Origin: Novymonas esmeraldas
Taxonomy: Eukaryota > Euglenozoa > Kinetoplastea > Trypanosomatida > Trypanosomatidae
Direction of reading: 5' to 3'
Assembly (NCBI GenBank): GCA_019188245.1
Contig: JAECZO010000041.1
Coordinates: 77,501-141,500, forward strand
DNA: 64,000 nucleotides
Positions 52,135 through 61,758 of this stretch are shown here, piece after piece (the first letter of the stretch is position 1; every line of letters starts with the position of its first letter). A program made the translations under genes and the position numbers. The notes beneath the pieces are model-generated. The model saw nothing but the letters and a program-made list of their open reading frames with translations, did not search any database and had not been told where the DNA came from.

Positions 52135-55100
52135 CTAGAGGGAGGGTGGCGAGTGCGTGAGCGGGGGGCGGCAACGCTGGAAGAACGCGGCCGCCTCCTC
52201 CTCCTCCTCTCCTCCGTCATCTTCGTAGTCCTCATCGCCGTCGTCGTACTCGCCCTCCTCCTCCTCCTCCTCCTCCGTGTAGTAGTGGAAGCAGCCCTCC
52301 TCATCGCCGTCGTCGTACTCGCACTCCTCCTCCTCCTCCTCCGTGTAGTAGTGGAAGCAGCCCTCCTCATCGTAGTAGCCGTACTCGCACTCCTCCTCCT
52401 CTTCTTCCCCGTAGTCGTAGTCGTCCTCCTCCTCCCCGTCAGCGTCGGCCGCCGGCCTCGAATAGATCAGCTGTGCGGACGTTCGCGTGGGGTCGGAGTG
52501 CGAAGAGCGGGGGGGTGGCGGCATCGGGCTGTGCCGTGGGGTTGGGCGAGCGGCGGCCATGCCGGCGCCGGTGCTGCGGCCCACCGCGTCGCCGGGACTC
52601 GGCCGCGGGGGAGAGCCGGGAGGGCGTCGAGGCAGAGCCCCTTCACCAGCGCGCTCGTCTCGCAGCTTCGCCGGGAAGGGGGGATAGGCACCACCGCCGT
52701 TGCCGACGCCGCGGTACGGCGCCGGCGCGGATGACGAGGACGCCGGTGGGTGACTGACGCGCGCGCCGCTGCCGGTGGCGCCGAGAGAGGTGGGCCGTGG
52801 CGCCTGTGAGTGCGCCGGCCGCCCCGCCTCCTCCGTGTGCGACGCTGGTGCGAGTACGTTCAGCTGGCCACGCACGAGAGACGCGGTGACGCCGAGGACG
52901 TCGCGCACGTGCTGCACCATCCCGAGTGGTCCCCAGCGCGCCTTGGGCGGTGGCGGCGGCGGCGGCGCTGCTGTGCCAGGCGTCCCCCGCTTTGCCTCTG
53001 CTCCCGCGACGGCGGCGGCGGCGGAGGGCCGTGGCGCTGTCGCGGAGCCCCCCGCTGCCCGCGCCGCATCGAGCGGCAGCGACTCCCTCGCCGCAGCGCA
53101 GCCGGTGTCCTCGCCAGTGTGCCCGCCGTGGCGGCCGCGGTTCGAGGTGGTGGTCGTCGTCTGGCGGGGCACCGGTGGCGGCGGCTGCTGCCCCGCCGGC
53201 GCCTTGAAGAAGAAGCGCACGGGGGAGTGGCGGTCGGCGGACGGCGGCCGCATCGGGCTGGGCGGGCTGCCGCCGAGCTGGCAGAGCTGGCGCAGCGAGA
53301 TGGGGCTCGGCGGCTCGGCGGCGCTGTGCACCACGCTGAACAGGCGCGACTTGGGCGCCGGGGGGCGGGGCGGCAACACCCCGTGCACGGGGGAGGGAGG
53401 CACGTGGGCTCGACGGCCCGTGAGAGACGAGGCGGTGCCGCCGCCGGGCACACTCAGCGCGCTCACAGCGCTGCCCACGCCATCGAGCAGACTCGCCGGA
53501 AGCGCGACGGAGCTGGCTGGGCTGGGCGGAGGGAAGTGGAAGAGCTCTATCATGTGCGACGAGTGCGATGGCACGTCGCCGGCCAACGCTGCGGCGGCGC
53601 GCCGCACGTCCATCGTGTTGCTGGAGACACGCACGTGCGAGAAGCTGCGGGGTCCCAGTGCCGAGGATGGCGACGTCCACACCGTCTCCTCCTCCTCACC
53701 CTCGAGAGCCTCGCTCGAGAGACCCACTGTACGACTCGCATCACCCATCGTGCCCGTCCTGCTTCTCTCCCTGTACTGCGCCAGGCTGAAGGCGGTGGCG
53801 CAGGACGACGCGGGCGGCTTAGCGGGGAGAGCTGTGGCGGTGAAGGAGGCGTGCGAGCCGAGGACGTACGCGTTCAGCGGCGTCATCAGATCACGGCGCA
53901 GCGCCAGTGTTTCCATCCACGACAGCCACTGCTCCACCTCCGCCTCCCTGAGAAGGAGGTCGAAGTCGATGAGGTACAGAAAGTCGAGCTCGAGCCGCGT
54001 CACCTCGCGCAGCGGAATGCCAGAGGAGCTGGCGAACCGCGCGTTCAGCCGCGTCGAGCTGTGCTCGTCGTACACCTTGGCCGCGACGAGGATGGCGATG
54101 GTGGTGAGCCGGTACCAGTTCTCGCGCGTGATGCACAGGAGCTCCGACGCGCACTGCGTCGTCACGCGGGCGAGGTAGGCGAGGGCGGCGATGAACACCA
54201 TCGGCGCCATCTTGCCATGGTGCTGGCCAAGCGCCGCCAGCAGCGCCGGCACGGACTCCTCCGCCGCCGTCGCCGCCGCGTTCCTCTGCTCCGCGTGGCG
54301 CGTCGGCGCAGCGGCGCTGAAGAAGGCCGTGCGGGGTGGCTGCGACGCACTGCTGCGGTGGTGTGCGGCGTGGGTATTGTGGTGCAACGTGGCAGAGCCG
54401 GCCGGGTACACCGGCGTCGTACCGCCGAGGGGGGACATGGCGCTGCTGCGTGGCGAGTCGAAGGAGTGTGTGCTCGTGGCGAGGTCGCGGTTGCTGCCAC
54501 CGCAGATGAAGTGCCGCTGGCTGTCCCGCCACGCCGCCGGTGCGTTGGCAACACGGCGCTCGCACTCGTCCATCAGCTCCTCCAGCGCCGCCTCGTAAAA
54601 CACGGCGAAGCGCTCCATCGAGAAGACGTCGGCGGCGGCGGCCGATGTCGCCCCTGTCGAGTCGATCGGCTGCGTCAACGCCAGCGCCGGGGCGGCGCCG
54701 CCGCGTTGGGTGGCGGTGGGCATGGCCACTGAGCTGCCTGCGCGGGAGCTGGGTAGGCTGTAGAGATGCCGCACACCGATGGGGTCGTCGCCGGCGGCCA
54801 CGCGCGTGGCGCAGCCGACCGGCGACGAGAGGTCGCTGCGCGAGTGGCCCGACGGGGCGGGTGGCTTGCCGGTCGACGCCAGAGCGCTGATCGCCTGCAT
54901 CGCCTTGGACGTGAAGGCGGTGTGATCGCCGGCGGCCGTCCGCGCCTGCCGGGGGCCGCAGAGCCGAACAGCCGGCGCGGCGGGGACGGCGCGGACGTCC
55001 TCGCCGTCGGCGGCGTCAGATGACGCCTGCAGCGCCGGTGGCCTCGTCGTGGCCGCCAGCGACACCCCGAGCGTCAACACACCGGCGCAGCTTGACGGCG

Positions 55101-55404
55101 GCGAGACGGCCTCAGCACAGCCGTTGCCCATCACGTTGCAGTCCTCCGTGCCGTCGTCCTCGCTGTCCGCGGCGGTGGTGTGGGCGGCCGAGGCAGCGCA
55201 GCACACCGCCGCCGCGTAGGTGAGGGGGTGCCGGCGAGCGCCACCGCGCTGTCGCTGAGGCGTTGCAGGAGTCGAGAGTGACGGAGACACACGCTCTGCC
55301 AGCGCGGACTGCGCCAGCACCTTCGCTGACACCGTCGAAGTCGCCGTGCTGGTGTCGCGTCGTGACACCTCCCCGGTAGGGACCACTGCGCGAGACTGCA
55401 TCAT
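52135..55404 (-). CDS. PHO80/PCL-type cyclin with acidic repeat tail
   Basis: 1089 residues from ATG 55404; a second ATG follows directly at 55401. The frame upstream lacks an ATG. The cyclin box lies at about residues 400-510: VPALLAALGQHHGKMAPMVF, ALAYLARVTTQCASELLCIT, NWYRLTTIAILVAAKVYDEH, NARFASSSGIPLREVTRLEL and DFLYLIDFDLLLREAEVEQW. This is the PHO80-like family pattern (family: IAAKFLDDxxYSNxxYAKVGGI, LNxLExDFLxLIDFxL), which in trypanosomatids includes the CYC2-type cyclins that pair with cdc2-related kinases. The family is usually 200-250 residues, so most of this protein is disordered extension. The tail is strongly acidic with tandem units of 22-23 residues (EGCFHYYTEEEEEE, EYDDGDE). 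Function: probable kinase regulatory subunit, in cell-cycle or nutrient control; which kinase is not known. Confidence 0.88.
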   Translation of the reverse strand: MMQSRAVVPTGEVSRRDTSTATSTVSAKVLAQSALAERVSPSLSTPATPQRQRGGARRHPLTYAAAVCCAASAAHTTAADSEDDGTEDCNVMGNGCAEAVSPPSSCAGVLTLGVSLAATTRPPALQASSDAADGEDVRAVPAAPAVRLCGPRQARTAAGDHTAFTSKAMQAISALASTGKPPAPSGHSRSDLSSPVGCATRVAAGDDPIGVRHLYSLPSSRAGSSVAMPTATQRGGAAPALALTQPIDSTGATSAAAADVFSMERFAVFYEAALEELMDECERRVANAPAAWRDSQRHFICGGSNRDLATSTHSFDSPRSSAMSPLGGTTPVYPAGSATLHHNTHAAHHRSSASQPPRTAFFSAAAPTRHAEQRNAAATAAEESVPALLAALGQHHGKMAPMVFIAALAYLARVTTQCASELLCITRENWYRLTTIAILVAAKVYDEHSSTRLNARFASSSGIPLREVTRLELDFLYLIDFDLLLREAEVEQWLSWMETLALRRDLMTPLNAYVLGSHASFTATALPAKPPASSCATAFSLAQYRERSRTGTMGDASRTVGLSSEALEGEEEETVWTSPSSALGPRSFSHVRVSSNTMDVRRAAAALAGDVPSHSSHMIELFHFPPPSPASSVALPASLLDGVGSAVSALSVPGGGTASSLTGRRAHVPPSPVHGVLPPRPPAPKSRLFSVVHSAAEPPSPISLRQLCQLGGSPPSPMRPPSADRHSPVRFFFKAPAGQQPPPPVPRQTTTTTSNRGRHGGHTGEDTGCAAARESLPLDAARAAGGSATAPRPSAAAAVAGAEAKRGTPGTAAPPPPPPPKARWGPLGMVQHVRDVLGVTASLVRGQLNVLAPASHTEEAGRPAHSQAPRPTSLGATGSGARVSHPPASSSSAPAPYRGVGNGGGAYPPFPAKLRDERAGEGALPRRPPGSPPRPSPGDAVGRSTGAGMAAARPTPRHSPMPPPPRSSHSDPTRTSAQLIYSRPAADADGEEEDDYDYGEEEEEECEYGYYDEEGCFHYYTEEEEEECEYDDGDEEGCFHYYTEEEEEEEGEYDDGDEDYEDDGGEEEEEAAAFFQRCRPPLTHSPPSL
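52232..52440 (-). repeat. Tandem repeat of 66-69 bases in cyclin gene
   Basis: Three imperfect copies begin near 52232, 52301 and 52367 (each opens TCATCG on plus). They encode acidic, tyrosine-containing units of 22-23 residues. Differences in unit length come from the GAG/GAA run inside each unit. Length polymorphism is likely. Confidence 0.8.
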
Positions 55405-56838
55405 TGCACCACACGATCCCCAACACAGTTTACACAACTACTAAAGGAAGAAAGAAAAAAAGAACGGCAAACTACCGAAGAGAGATGGCGCGCGCACCTG
55501 CACTCGCCGACCTCAACGGCTACAGACCACGGGCAAGATATGTGGAGGAGGAGGACTACAGCGCAAAGGCACAACACAATTGCCGGTGGGGGAGAGCCAG
55601 CACGGAGAGAGAGAGAGAGCAAGACACACACACACACACACACGCACACACAGACAGATCGTCTCTCTATGAGCGTACCAGTGCTCTGATCCGTCTTCTT
55701 TCACGTCTTCTTTCTTCGCTGGATTCCTTGCGTCTTGAACCACCTCGCGGACGCGGATCTTCCGTGTCCGGCGATGCAGGGCGATGTGACACAGGCGGAC
55801 ACGCGCAAAGGTGTCGGAGTCCCCCTCCCTGTCCCCGGACGGAGAGAGAGAGAGAGGTGATGAGATGTGGTGAAGGGTGGGAGGAAGAGAAGGAGGAGGA
55901 GGCGTGTGGTCCACAAGGTATGAAGCCCTCTCAGCTCTCCTCACCTCTCTCTTCCTCTCTCACCCTCCCCTGCTTCTCGTCCTTCGTTCTTTTGAGACCA
56001 AACGTAAAGCACAAAACAAAAATAAAAAGCGTCGCAGCTCCGTTGTTTATGTGTGTGTGTGTGTGTGTGTGTTTGCGTTTGTGCGTTTGTGTGTGTGGCA
56101 CTGTGACTGTGCAGAGAAGGACAGTACCTTTCGGTTGTGTTCGCTTCTCTGGTACCCGTCAACTGCGTGTGTATGTGTGCCTGTGTGAAGTTGGCGCGCG
56201 CCTGCAACTGAACCGTGCTTTCTTCTCCTTCGAGCCTGTGTTGAAGCTGGTGACGACGAAGCGCGGCGCAGGGTGTGGGAGCTGCTGCAGCGGCGCCGGC
56301 GTCGGCAACTGCGAGCGGTAGACCAACGACATGAGACCAGAAAGGAGGGAGAGATGGGGGATGAGGAGAGGACAGAAGGCACCCGTGCATGTGAGGAGAG
56401 TAGCGACGGGGGGGGGAGCTACGAGTGAGAGAGAGCGGTGTCGCGTCATCTCCGACTGCGCTGCTGACAGCAACGTGGGACGGCTGAGTGTGTATCTGTG
56501 TGTGTGTGTGTGTGTGTGCATGGGAGGAAGGAAGGGAAGAAAGAGGGGAAGAGGGTGCATCTCCATGACGGCTGAACCAGGTCTGCCACCAACAGGGATG
56601 CGAGCTGCGTCTCCGCGTCGGCGCGACAGTCTCTGAAAGAAAAAAAAGAAAAACAAATAGAATGAAGACGAGAGAGAGAGACGCAACGTTTGCACACTGA
56701 CGTCACCCTCGCAAAAAAAAAAAAAAAAAAAAAAGAGAAGGAGGAGAACGACACGCGCGCAGAAACCCTGCGACGTGGGCCCGTGTCGACGGTTCGTTAC
56801 CGAAACCGCGACGAACACACACGCAGACACACACTCTA

Positions 56839-56876
<38 letters not shown>

Positions 56877-57223
56877 GCGCAGAGACACACCGATAGCGAG
56901 AGGAAGAGACAGAAGGCAAAGAGAGAGGGAAGCAGCTGTCCCCACCATTACACACCGCTCATCTCTCCAGAGAGAGAGAGACGGTGAAGCTGCGAGGAGC
57001 GCTGTGGAGAGGAAGACAACGGCGCTGCGTAGCTCCATTGTTCCGTGAACACAGGAGAGACGATCACAAAAGATGACGAACGGAGCAGAGGGTAGTGCAT
57101 GCGTGCCTGCGTGCGTGTGTGTGTGTGTCTGCTTGTCGAGAAGGAGCAGATGTGGTGGAGGACTAAGTCGAAGGGGGGGGAGCAGAAGAAGGAGAGCAAC
57201 ACGGTGGCGCCTACCCGCCCCAC
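55405..57223. other. Intergenic spacer (1.8 kb)
   Basis: No gene supported. Contains CA runs (55626-55646), GA-rich tracts (55840-55858, 55880-55905), TG runs (56050-56100, 56499-56520), an A-run (56713-56734), a long CA repeat (56839-56875) and GA-rich sequence (56975-56985). Frames are repeat translations. Confidence 0.6.
56839..56875. repeat. CA/TG microsatellite
   Basis: An uninterrupted CA array of about 18 units in the spacer between the methylthioribose kinase and cyclin genes. Confidence 0.9.
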
Positions 57224-58645
57224 CTACGCCCGGTACACGCGGCTCAGCACGACTTGCACCAACCCCGCCGGGTCCTTCACTTGGGCCGCGTACTTGACCA
57301 AGTACGCACCGAGGCGAAGCACGTCCTCCTTGGCGGCGAGGCGGTCCGCGTCGGACTCAATAGAGTCGAGGTCCGCCACGTGCGCAAGGCCCACAGTCCG
57401 CCGTATCATCTCGCACCCGGCGAATCCCATCGTGTCAGCCCAGACCTGCTCCAGCAGCGCCGCGACGTACCCGGGGACGGCGAAGGCCACGTCGCGGATG
57501 CCCGTCTCCGCCAGCCGCGTGAAGGTGCCGTAGAAGGCGGCCCAGAGGATGCACACGCTGTCCAGGACCACCGCGGGTGTGGCCGCCACGGCGGTGCTCA
57601 GGTCCACCTTGGCGTGCAGCGCCACCTCGGCCGCGTCGGCTGCGGCTGCGTCCAGGCTGCCGAGGTGGCGCTGCTGTTGCTGCAGCAGGGCAGGCAAGGC
57701 GACCGCGTTCAGGAGCAGGTTGCCCACGACGGTGCCGAGGTCGAAGCCCATTGGGCCGTAGAAGCCGAACTCCGCGTCGATGGCCTTGACGCGGTGCGCG
57801 TCCACGAAGACGCTGCCACTGTGTAGGTCGCCGTGCAGGTGGGCCTCGGGGAGGTTCATGAAGCGGTGCTTCAGGTGGGCGACACGCAGCCTCAGCTCAG
57901 CGTCGCCGCGCAGCAGCGACTGCAGCAGCGCCTCGAGCGCGGGCTCGTAGTTGTTGCGGGGGTGGTCCACGAAGGGGTCTGTGAAGAAGAGATCCTCCGT
58001 GATGCCGCACATGTCGACGTTGGTGAACACCCGCACCGCCGCCTTCTTGCTCGCGCGGTCCTGCGCGAGGTCGGAGGTGTGGAAGAAGACGCGGCCGAGG
58101 TAGCGACCCAGCAGCGGAGCGACGTGACTGAGGTGACGGCCACGCACGAGCTCGCGTCGCCAGATGACGCAGCTGGAGAGGTCCTCCAACGCCGTGACAG
58201 CCATGTCAGAGCTGTGGAAGAGCACGCGCTCCACGACCTCGGTGTCGTAGCGGTAGTGTGAGCGGAGCGTCTCGGCCTCGAGGCGGTTGCGGTCCAGCGT
58301 CAGCGGCCACGACTCCCCCACACAGCGGACGTATGGCAGCGACTGCTTCACCACCGCGCGGCACGCGCCACGCCGGTCCAGCAGGCGGAACACGAGATTC
58401 AGGTTGCCATCGCCGACCTCCTCGGCGGAGACGACCTCGCCGTGCTGCAGCCGCACGTCGCCGTGCAGTGGCAGCCACGAGTCCAGCGTCCTCTCCACGT
58501 ACTGGACGACGCTGGTGACGTTCAGAGTCTCGTACGACGGCGCCTCACCGAGACTGGTGGACGTGGACGCCGCCGTGTCCTTCACGTCGGGTCCGCTGCG
58601 GTTCACGGAGTTCACCTCCTCGTTGATGGAGCTCACGTGACTCAT
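57224..58645 (-). CDS. S-methyl-5-thioribose kinase (MtnK type)
   Basis: 473 residues from ATG 58645 (MSHVSSINEEVNSVNRSGPD). It would phosphorylate methylthioribose to its 1-phosphate in the methionine salvage pathway. Family signatures are present: EEVGDGNLNLVFRLLD (nucleotide-binding loop of MtnK) near residue 93, CRAVVKQSLPYVR with the ATP-contacting Lys, and RNRLEAETLRSHYRYD. The catalytic loop HLHGDLHSGSVFVD is at about residue 268 and the DxE metal motif IDAEFGFYGPMGFDLG at about 287, which replaces the DFG of protein kinases. WAAFYGTFTRLAETGIRDVA and FAGCEMIRRTVGLAHVADL complete the C-lobe. The length is close to the plant and bacterial enzymes (about 400-430), with a roughly 45-residue N-terminal extension and a Gln/Ala insert near 310. 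A longer frame upstream is microsatellite translation. Neighbours are unrelated to salvage. The ADP-binding and metal residues all appear intact. Confidence 0.93.
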   Translation of the reverse strand: MSHVSSINEEVNSVNRSGPDVKDTAASTSTSLGEAPSYETLNVTSVVQYVERTLDSWLPLHGDVRLQHGEVVSAEEVGDGNLNLVFRLLDRRGACRAVVKQSLPYVRCVGESWPLTLDRNRLEAETLRSHYRYDTEVVERVLFHSSDMAVTALEDLSSCVIWRRELVRGRHLSHVAPLLGRYLGRVFFHTSDLAQDRASKKAAVRVFTNVDMCGITEDLFFTDPFVDHPRNNYEPALEALLQSLLRGDAELRLRVAHLKHRFMNLPEAHLHGDLHSGSVFVDAHRVKAIDAEFGFYGPMGFDLGTVVGNLLLNAVALPALLQQQQRHLGSLDAAAADAAEVALHAKVDLSTAVAATPAVVLDSVCILWAAFYGTFTRLAETGIRDVAFAVPGYVAALLEQVWADTMGFAGCEMIRRTVGLAHVADLDSIESDADRLAAKEDVLRLGAYLVKYAAQVKDPAGLVQVVLSRVYRA

Positions 58646-59383
58646 GGCAACGACGCCGACAGCAGTTGTGAGTAGAGGGAAGAGGGGGGCACCTGCTCGC
58701 AGACACGACCAGTACATGTGTTTGTTTGTGTGTGTGTGTGTGTGTGTGATCGATTCACAAGACGGTAGACAGGAAACGTGAGGGAGGAGCGCATGTGAAT
58801 GAGTGGCATAAAGAAAATGCGCGAGAGGCAGTCCCGACAGCTTCCCCAACAACCTGCTCCACGCACACAGCTCTCCACCATAGAGTGAGTGTGCTTCAGT
58901 GCAGTACCAGGTGGAGGAGGTGGGACGGCTCAGCCAGAGCTGCGCCATGGCACAAGCAAACACACACACACACACACACACACGCAAACGGTAGCGAGCG
59001 CGGCAGGAGCCGGGCAGAGGAGTGGTCCACCGGCCGCGTCCCCTCCCCGTCCTGTTGAAGAGAGAGAGACAGAGAGAGCGTGTGCGCCTGTGTGTGTGTG
59101 TGTGTCTGTGCGTCTCTGGGGTCTGGTTGCAACTGAGGAAGACAGAGAGGAAGGCGAACAGGCGAGCCACTCGAGGAGAGTGGATCCGCACACGAACGAT
59201 GCACATCGCATCCTGATACGTACCATCACACACACACACACACACAAAGCGCTCACGCATATATACCAACTCGCCTCTTCCGCATCGCACCACGCCGAGG
59301 AGAGAGGAAGCAGACACTGCCTCACGCGAGTTGTAGAGAGAGAGGGGGGGGAGAGGAGTGGTGCGGCGCTGGCAAGCGTAGAC
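58646..59383. other. Intergenic spacer
   Basis: No gene supported. Contains a TG repeat (58728-58748), a CA repeat (58960-58985), GA-rich and TG-rich patches (59062-59105), CA repeats (59226-59245), an ATATA element near 59259 and a G-run near 59344-59352. Confidence 0.65.
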
Positions 59384-60694
59384 TCAGTTGATGGCCTTCG
59401 AGGGGGCACGGGTCGTGGGATGCGTGGTGGACTCCATGGAGCCGGACGTGCGCGTGATGGACGGCGACGCCGACTCGGCAGACACGCGCAAGACAGCACC
59501 AGCGTTGGCGGCGGCGACGCTGGTCTCCACCTTTTGCACCCGATCCACCAACGTCCGGTTCGTGTTCTCCAACGAGTCCATTCGCTTATGAAGCTCTCGC
59601 ATCGACACAGACTGTTCCTCCATGAGCTGCAGAAGGCGCGTCAGCACCGCCTGTGTGCCGCGGTCGTCCATCGCCGAGGAGGAGGAGGCGGTGGCAGCCG
59701 TGAGGTGCGGCGCGGTCTCGGTCGTTGAGCGGGACACAGGCGCTGCGTGGCGGACGGGCCAGCTGGAGCTGCTGTTGTTGCCACTCAGCATCCACGCCGA
59801 CGCGCGGCGATGTGCTGGATCTGTGTTGCTCTCGGCGAAGTACTCGGCCATCTCCGGCGTGCTCACCCCCATATCCTCCAACCTGGTCGCTGAGCCGTCA
59901 ACGGTGAAGCGGTGGCGTCGCTCCGCCGCCGCGCCGCCGCTGCCGCTGCCGCTGCCAGGGTCCAGGTCCCCGGCAGCGTTGGGCCAGCAGGTTCGGCTGC
60001 TCACCACCGGCGTGCGCTGCAGCGAGTGCCGCGGCGTCGACGGCAGCGACGACAGCGGTGTGGGGACCGGAGACTGGCTCGCTCGCACCACCTCCTCCAC
60101 CGGTTCGCCACGGAGCGCGACGGCAGCGGACGGGCTGCGACTGATGGCGTTGCTCGAGCGCCGGTGTCGCTGGATCGACGACGGGGTGAGGCGGCTCTGC
60201 CGGTACGCCTCACGCGCCTCCGTAACCGTCTCGCCCTCGTCCGTGACCATGGATCCAAGCGTGGCGTACAACATGCTGTGGGAGGACATCGAGCCGGATA
60301 TGATGGAAGCGTGGCGGTGGACGCGGGTGGCCATGGGTGGCCGTGCAGCCACGCCGCCTGCGAGCTCGGCCGCGTGCGACTGCGGCGACAAGCTCCCACC
60401 GGCGCGTCCTTGGATGATCGGGTAGTGCAACTCGTCGCCGTCGTGGGTGGCGACGCTGATGATGCCACCCACGACATTTGACGACGTGCTCGTGCGCCGG
60501 CGCTCTGCGCAGTCCACGTGGCGCGTCCCGCCACAGCCGCCCGCCCCTATGGAGGTGGTGCCCGGGGTCCCCGCGCCGGGGAACACCTCCGTCATGGACA
60601 CTTGGCCCGGCGTTGGGCAGGTGGAGCGCGGCAGCGGAGGGCCCGCCTCGTCCGGCGCCTCTGCTGGAAAGGTGTACATGGCACGTGCGAACAT
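59384..60694 (-). CDS. Hypothetical coiled-coil protein
   Basis: 436 residues from ATG 60694 (MFARAMYTFPAEAPDEAGPP); the frame upstream is repeat translation without a nearby ATG. Residues 1-330 are Ser/Thr/Arg-rich and mostly disordered, with possible phosphorylation sites of SP/TP type (PTPLSSLPSTPRHSL). Residues about 350-400 contain AVLTRLLQLMEEQSVSMREL and HKRMDSLENTNRTLVDRVQK, a heptad pattern that predicts a parallel coiled coil about 45 residues long. The tail ends PTTRAPSKAIN. Not recognised as any named family. A cytoskeletal or adaptor role is plausible but not shown. Confidence 0.65.
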   Translation of the reverse strand: MFARAMYTFPAEAPDEAGPPLPRSTCPTPGQVSMTEVFPGAGTPGTTSIGAGGCGGTRHVDCAERRRTSTSSNVVGGIISVATHDGDELHYPIIQGRAGGSLSPQSHAAELAGGVAARPPMATRVHRHASIISGSMSSHSMLYATLGSMVTDEGETVTEAREAYRQSRLTPSSIQRHRRSSNAISRSPSAAVALRGEPVEEVVRASQSPVPTPLSSLPSTPRHSLQRTPVVSSRTCWPNAAGDLDPGSGSGSGGAAAERRHRFTVDGSATRLEDMGVSTPEMAEYFAESNTDPAHRRASAWMLSGNNSSSSWPVRHAAPVSRSTTETAPHLTAATASSSSAMDDRGTQAVLTRLLQLMEEQSVSMRELHKRMDSLENTNRTLVDRVQKVETSVAAANAGAVLRVSAESASPSITRTSGSMESTTHPTTRAPSKAIN

Positions 60695-61758
60695 CGCGTG
60701 GCCGTCGTCCTCCCCCCTTTGAAGTTTGATCCAAGCCACCCTCCTCCCTCTTCTGCTGCTGCGCGTGCGCTTTGTATTTGTGTGTGTGTGTCTGTGTGAA
60801 GGTGGGTGGGGTGGTGGCGCCCCTGGACCCGCTCCGCCACGTGACAACGACGCACACAGCAGGAGGAGGAGGAGGAGGAGGAGGAGAGAGAGCGCGTCCG
60901 AAAGAAAAAGAGAGAAGGCGCAAGAGAGAGTCGCCCTATATGTACACAAGAAAGAGAGGGGGGGGGACAGGGAGTGAGTCAGAGAGAGAGAGTGTGTGTG
61001 TGTGCTGCGTTGCCACAGACACACACACACAGACACACAGAGACACGACTCCACCGCTAGCAACGAAGGAAAAGACAGACGACGGCCTCTCTCTCTCTCT
61101 CCTGGAGGCACGTGCACACAAGACGCTCTCGGAAAAGCACGAGAGACCTGCAGAGACTCATACCCGCGGCGGCCGTGGAGGAGACCGCGCAGGTACGAAC
61201 GTGTGTGTGTGCGTGTGTGTGTGTGTGTGTGTAAGTATGGTGGGAGCGTGAGTGCCGTGAGGAGCGGTGCAGTGTCAGCGGAGGACAAGAGAGAGAGAGA
61301 GAGAGAAGGTGTGGGATGGCGGAAGCACAGCGGCGGTGTTCACTGGAAGTAGCGACGCGGGATGGACGGGAGCTGCGGCCTCCGCGTTTGTGAGTTACGA
61401 CTCGGCCCGCATCGTCGCGTTCGCTGTTCTTGTTCTTTTCTTTTTTTTTCAAGTTGTGCTTCTCGACAGCTCTTCGCAGCTCTGGTTTCTTGTGCGCATC
61501 CTCGCGAGATACCGGACAACCGTCCTCTGCGGCTGAGCGGTGGCGGAGACGTGTTCGCATGTGTGTGTGTGTGTGTGATAGTGGCCACAACGGCCATACA
61601 CCAACACGCCCTCAGCGCCACGCCATCACTACTCAACGCCTCCTATACACGTAGACAAAGAGAGGGAGAGAAGGTGGAAGAGCTTGTACGTGGAATGGGC
61701 ATCATCTCCTACCACACACACATATATGCACACGTATGTGCATCAACACAGCGCTGCC
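60695..61758. other. Intergenic spacer (1.1 kb)
   Basis: No gene supported. Contains a GGA repeat (60861-60888), CA runs (61018-61042), a TG repeat (61201-61232), GA-rich tracts (61287-61310), a T-run (61440-61450), a TG repeat (61560-61578) and an ACATATATG element near 61721. Confidence 0.65.
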
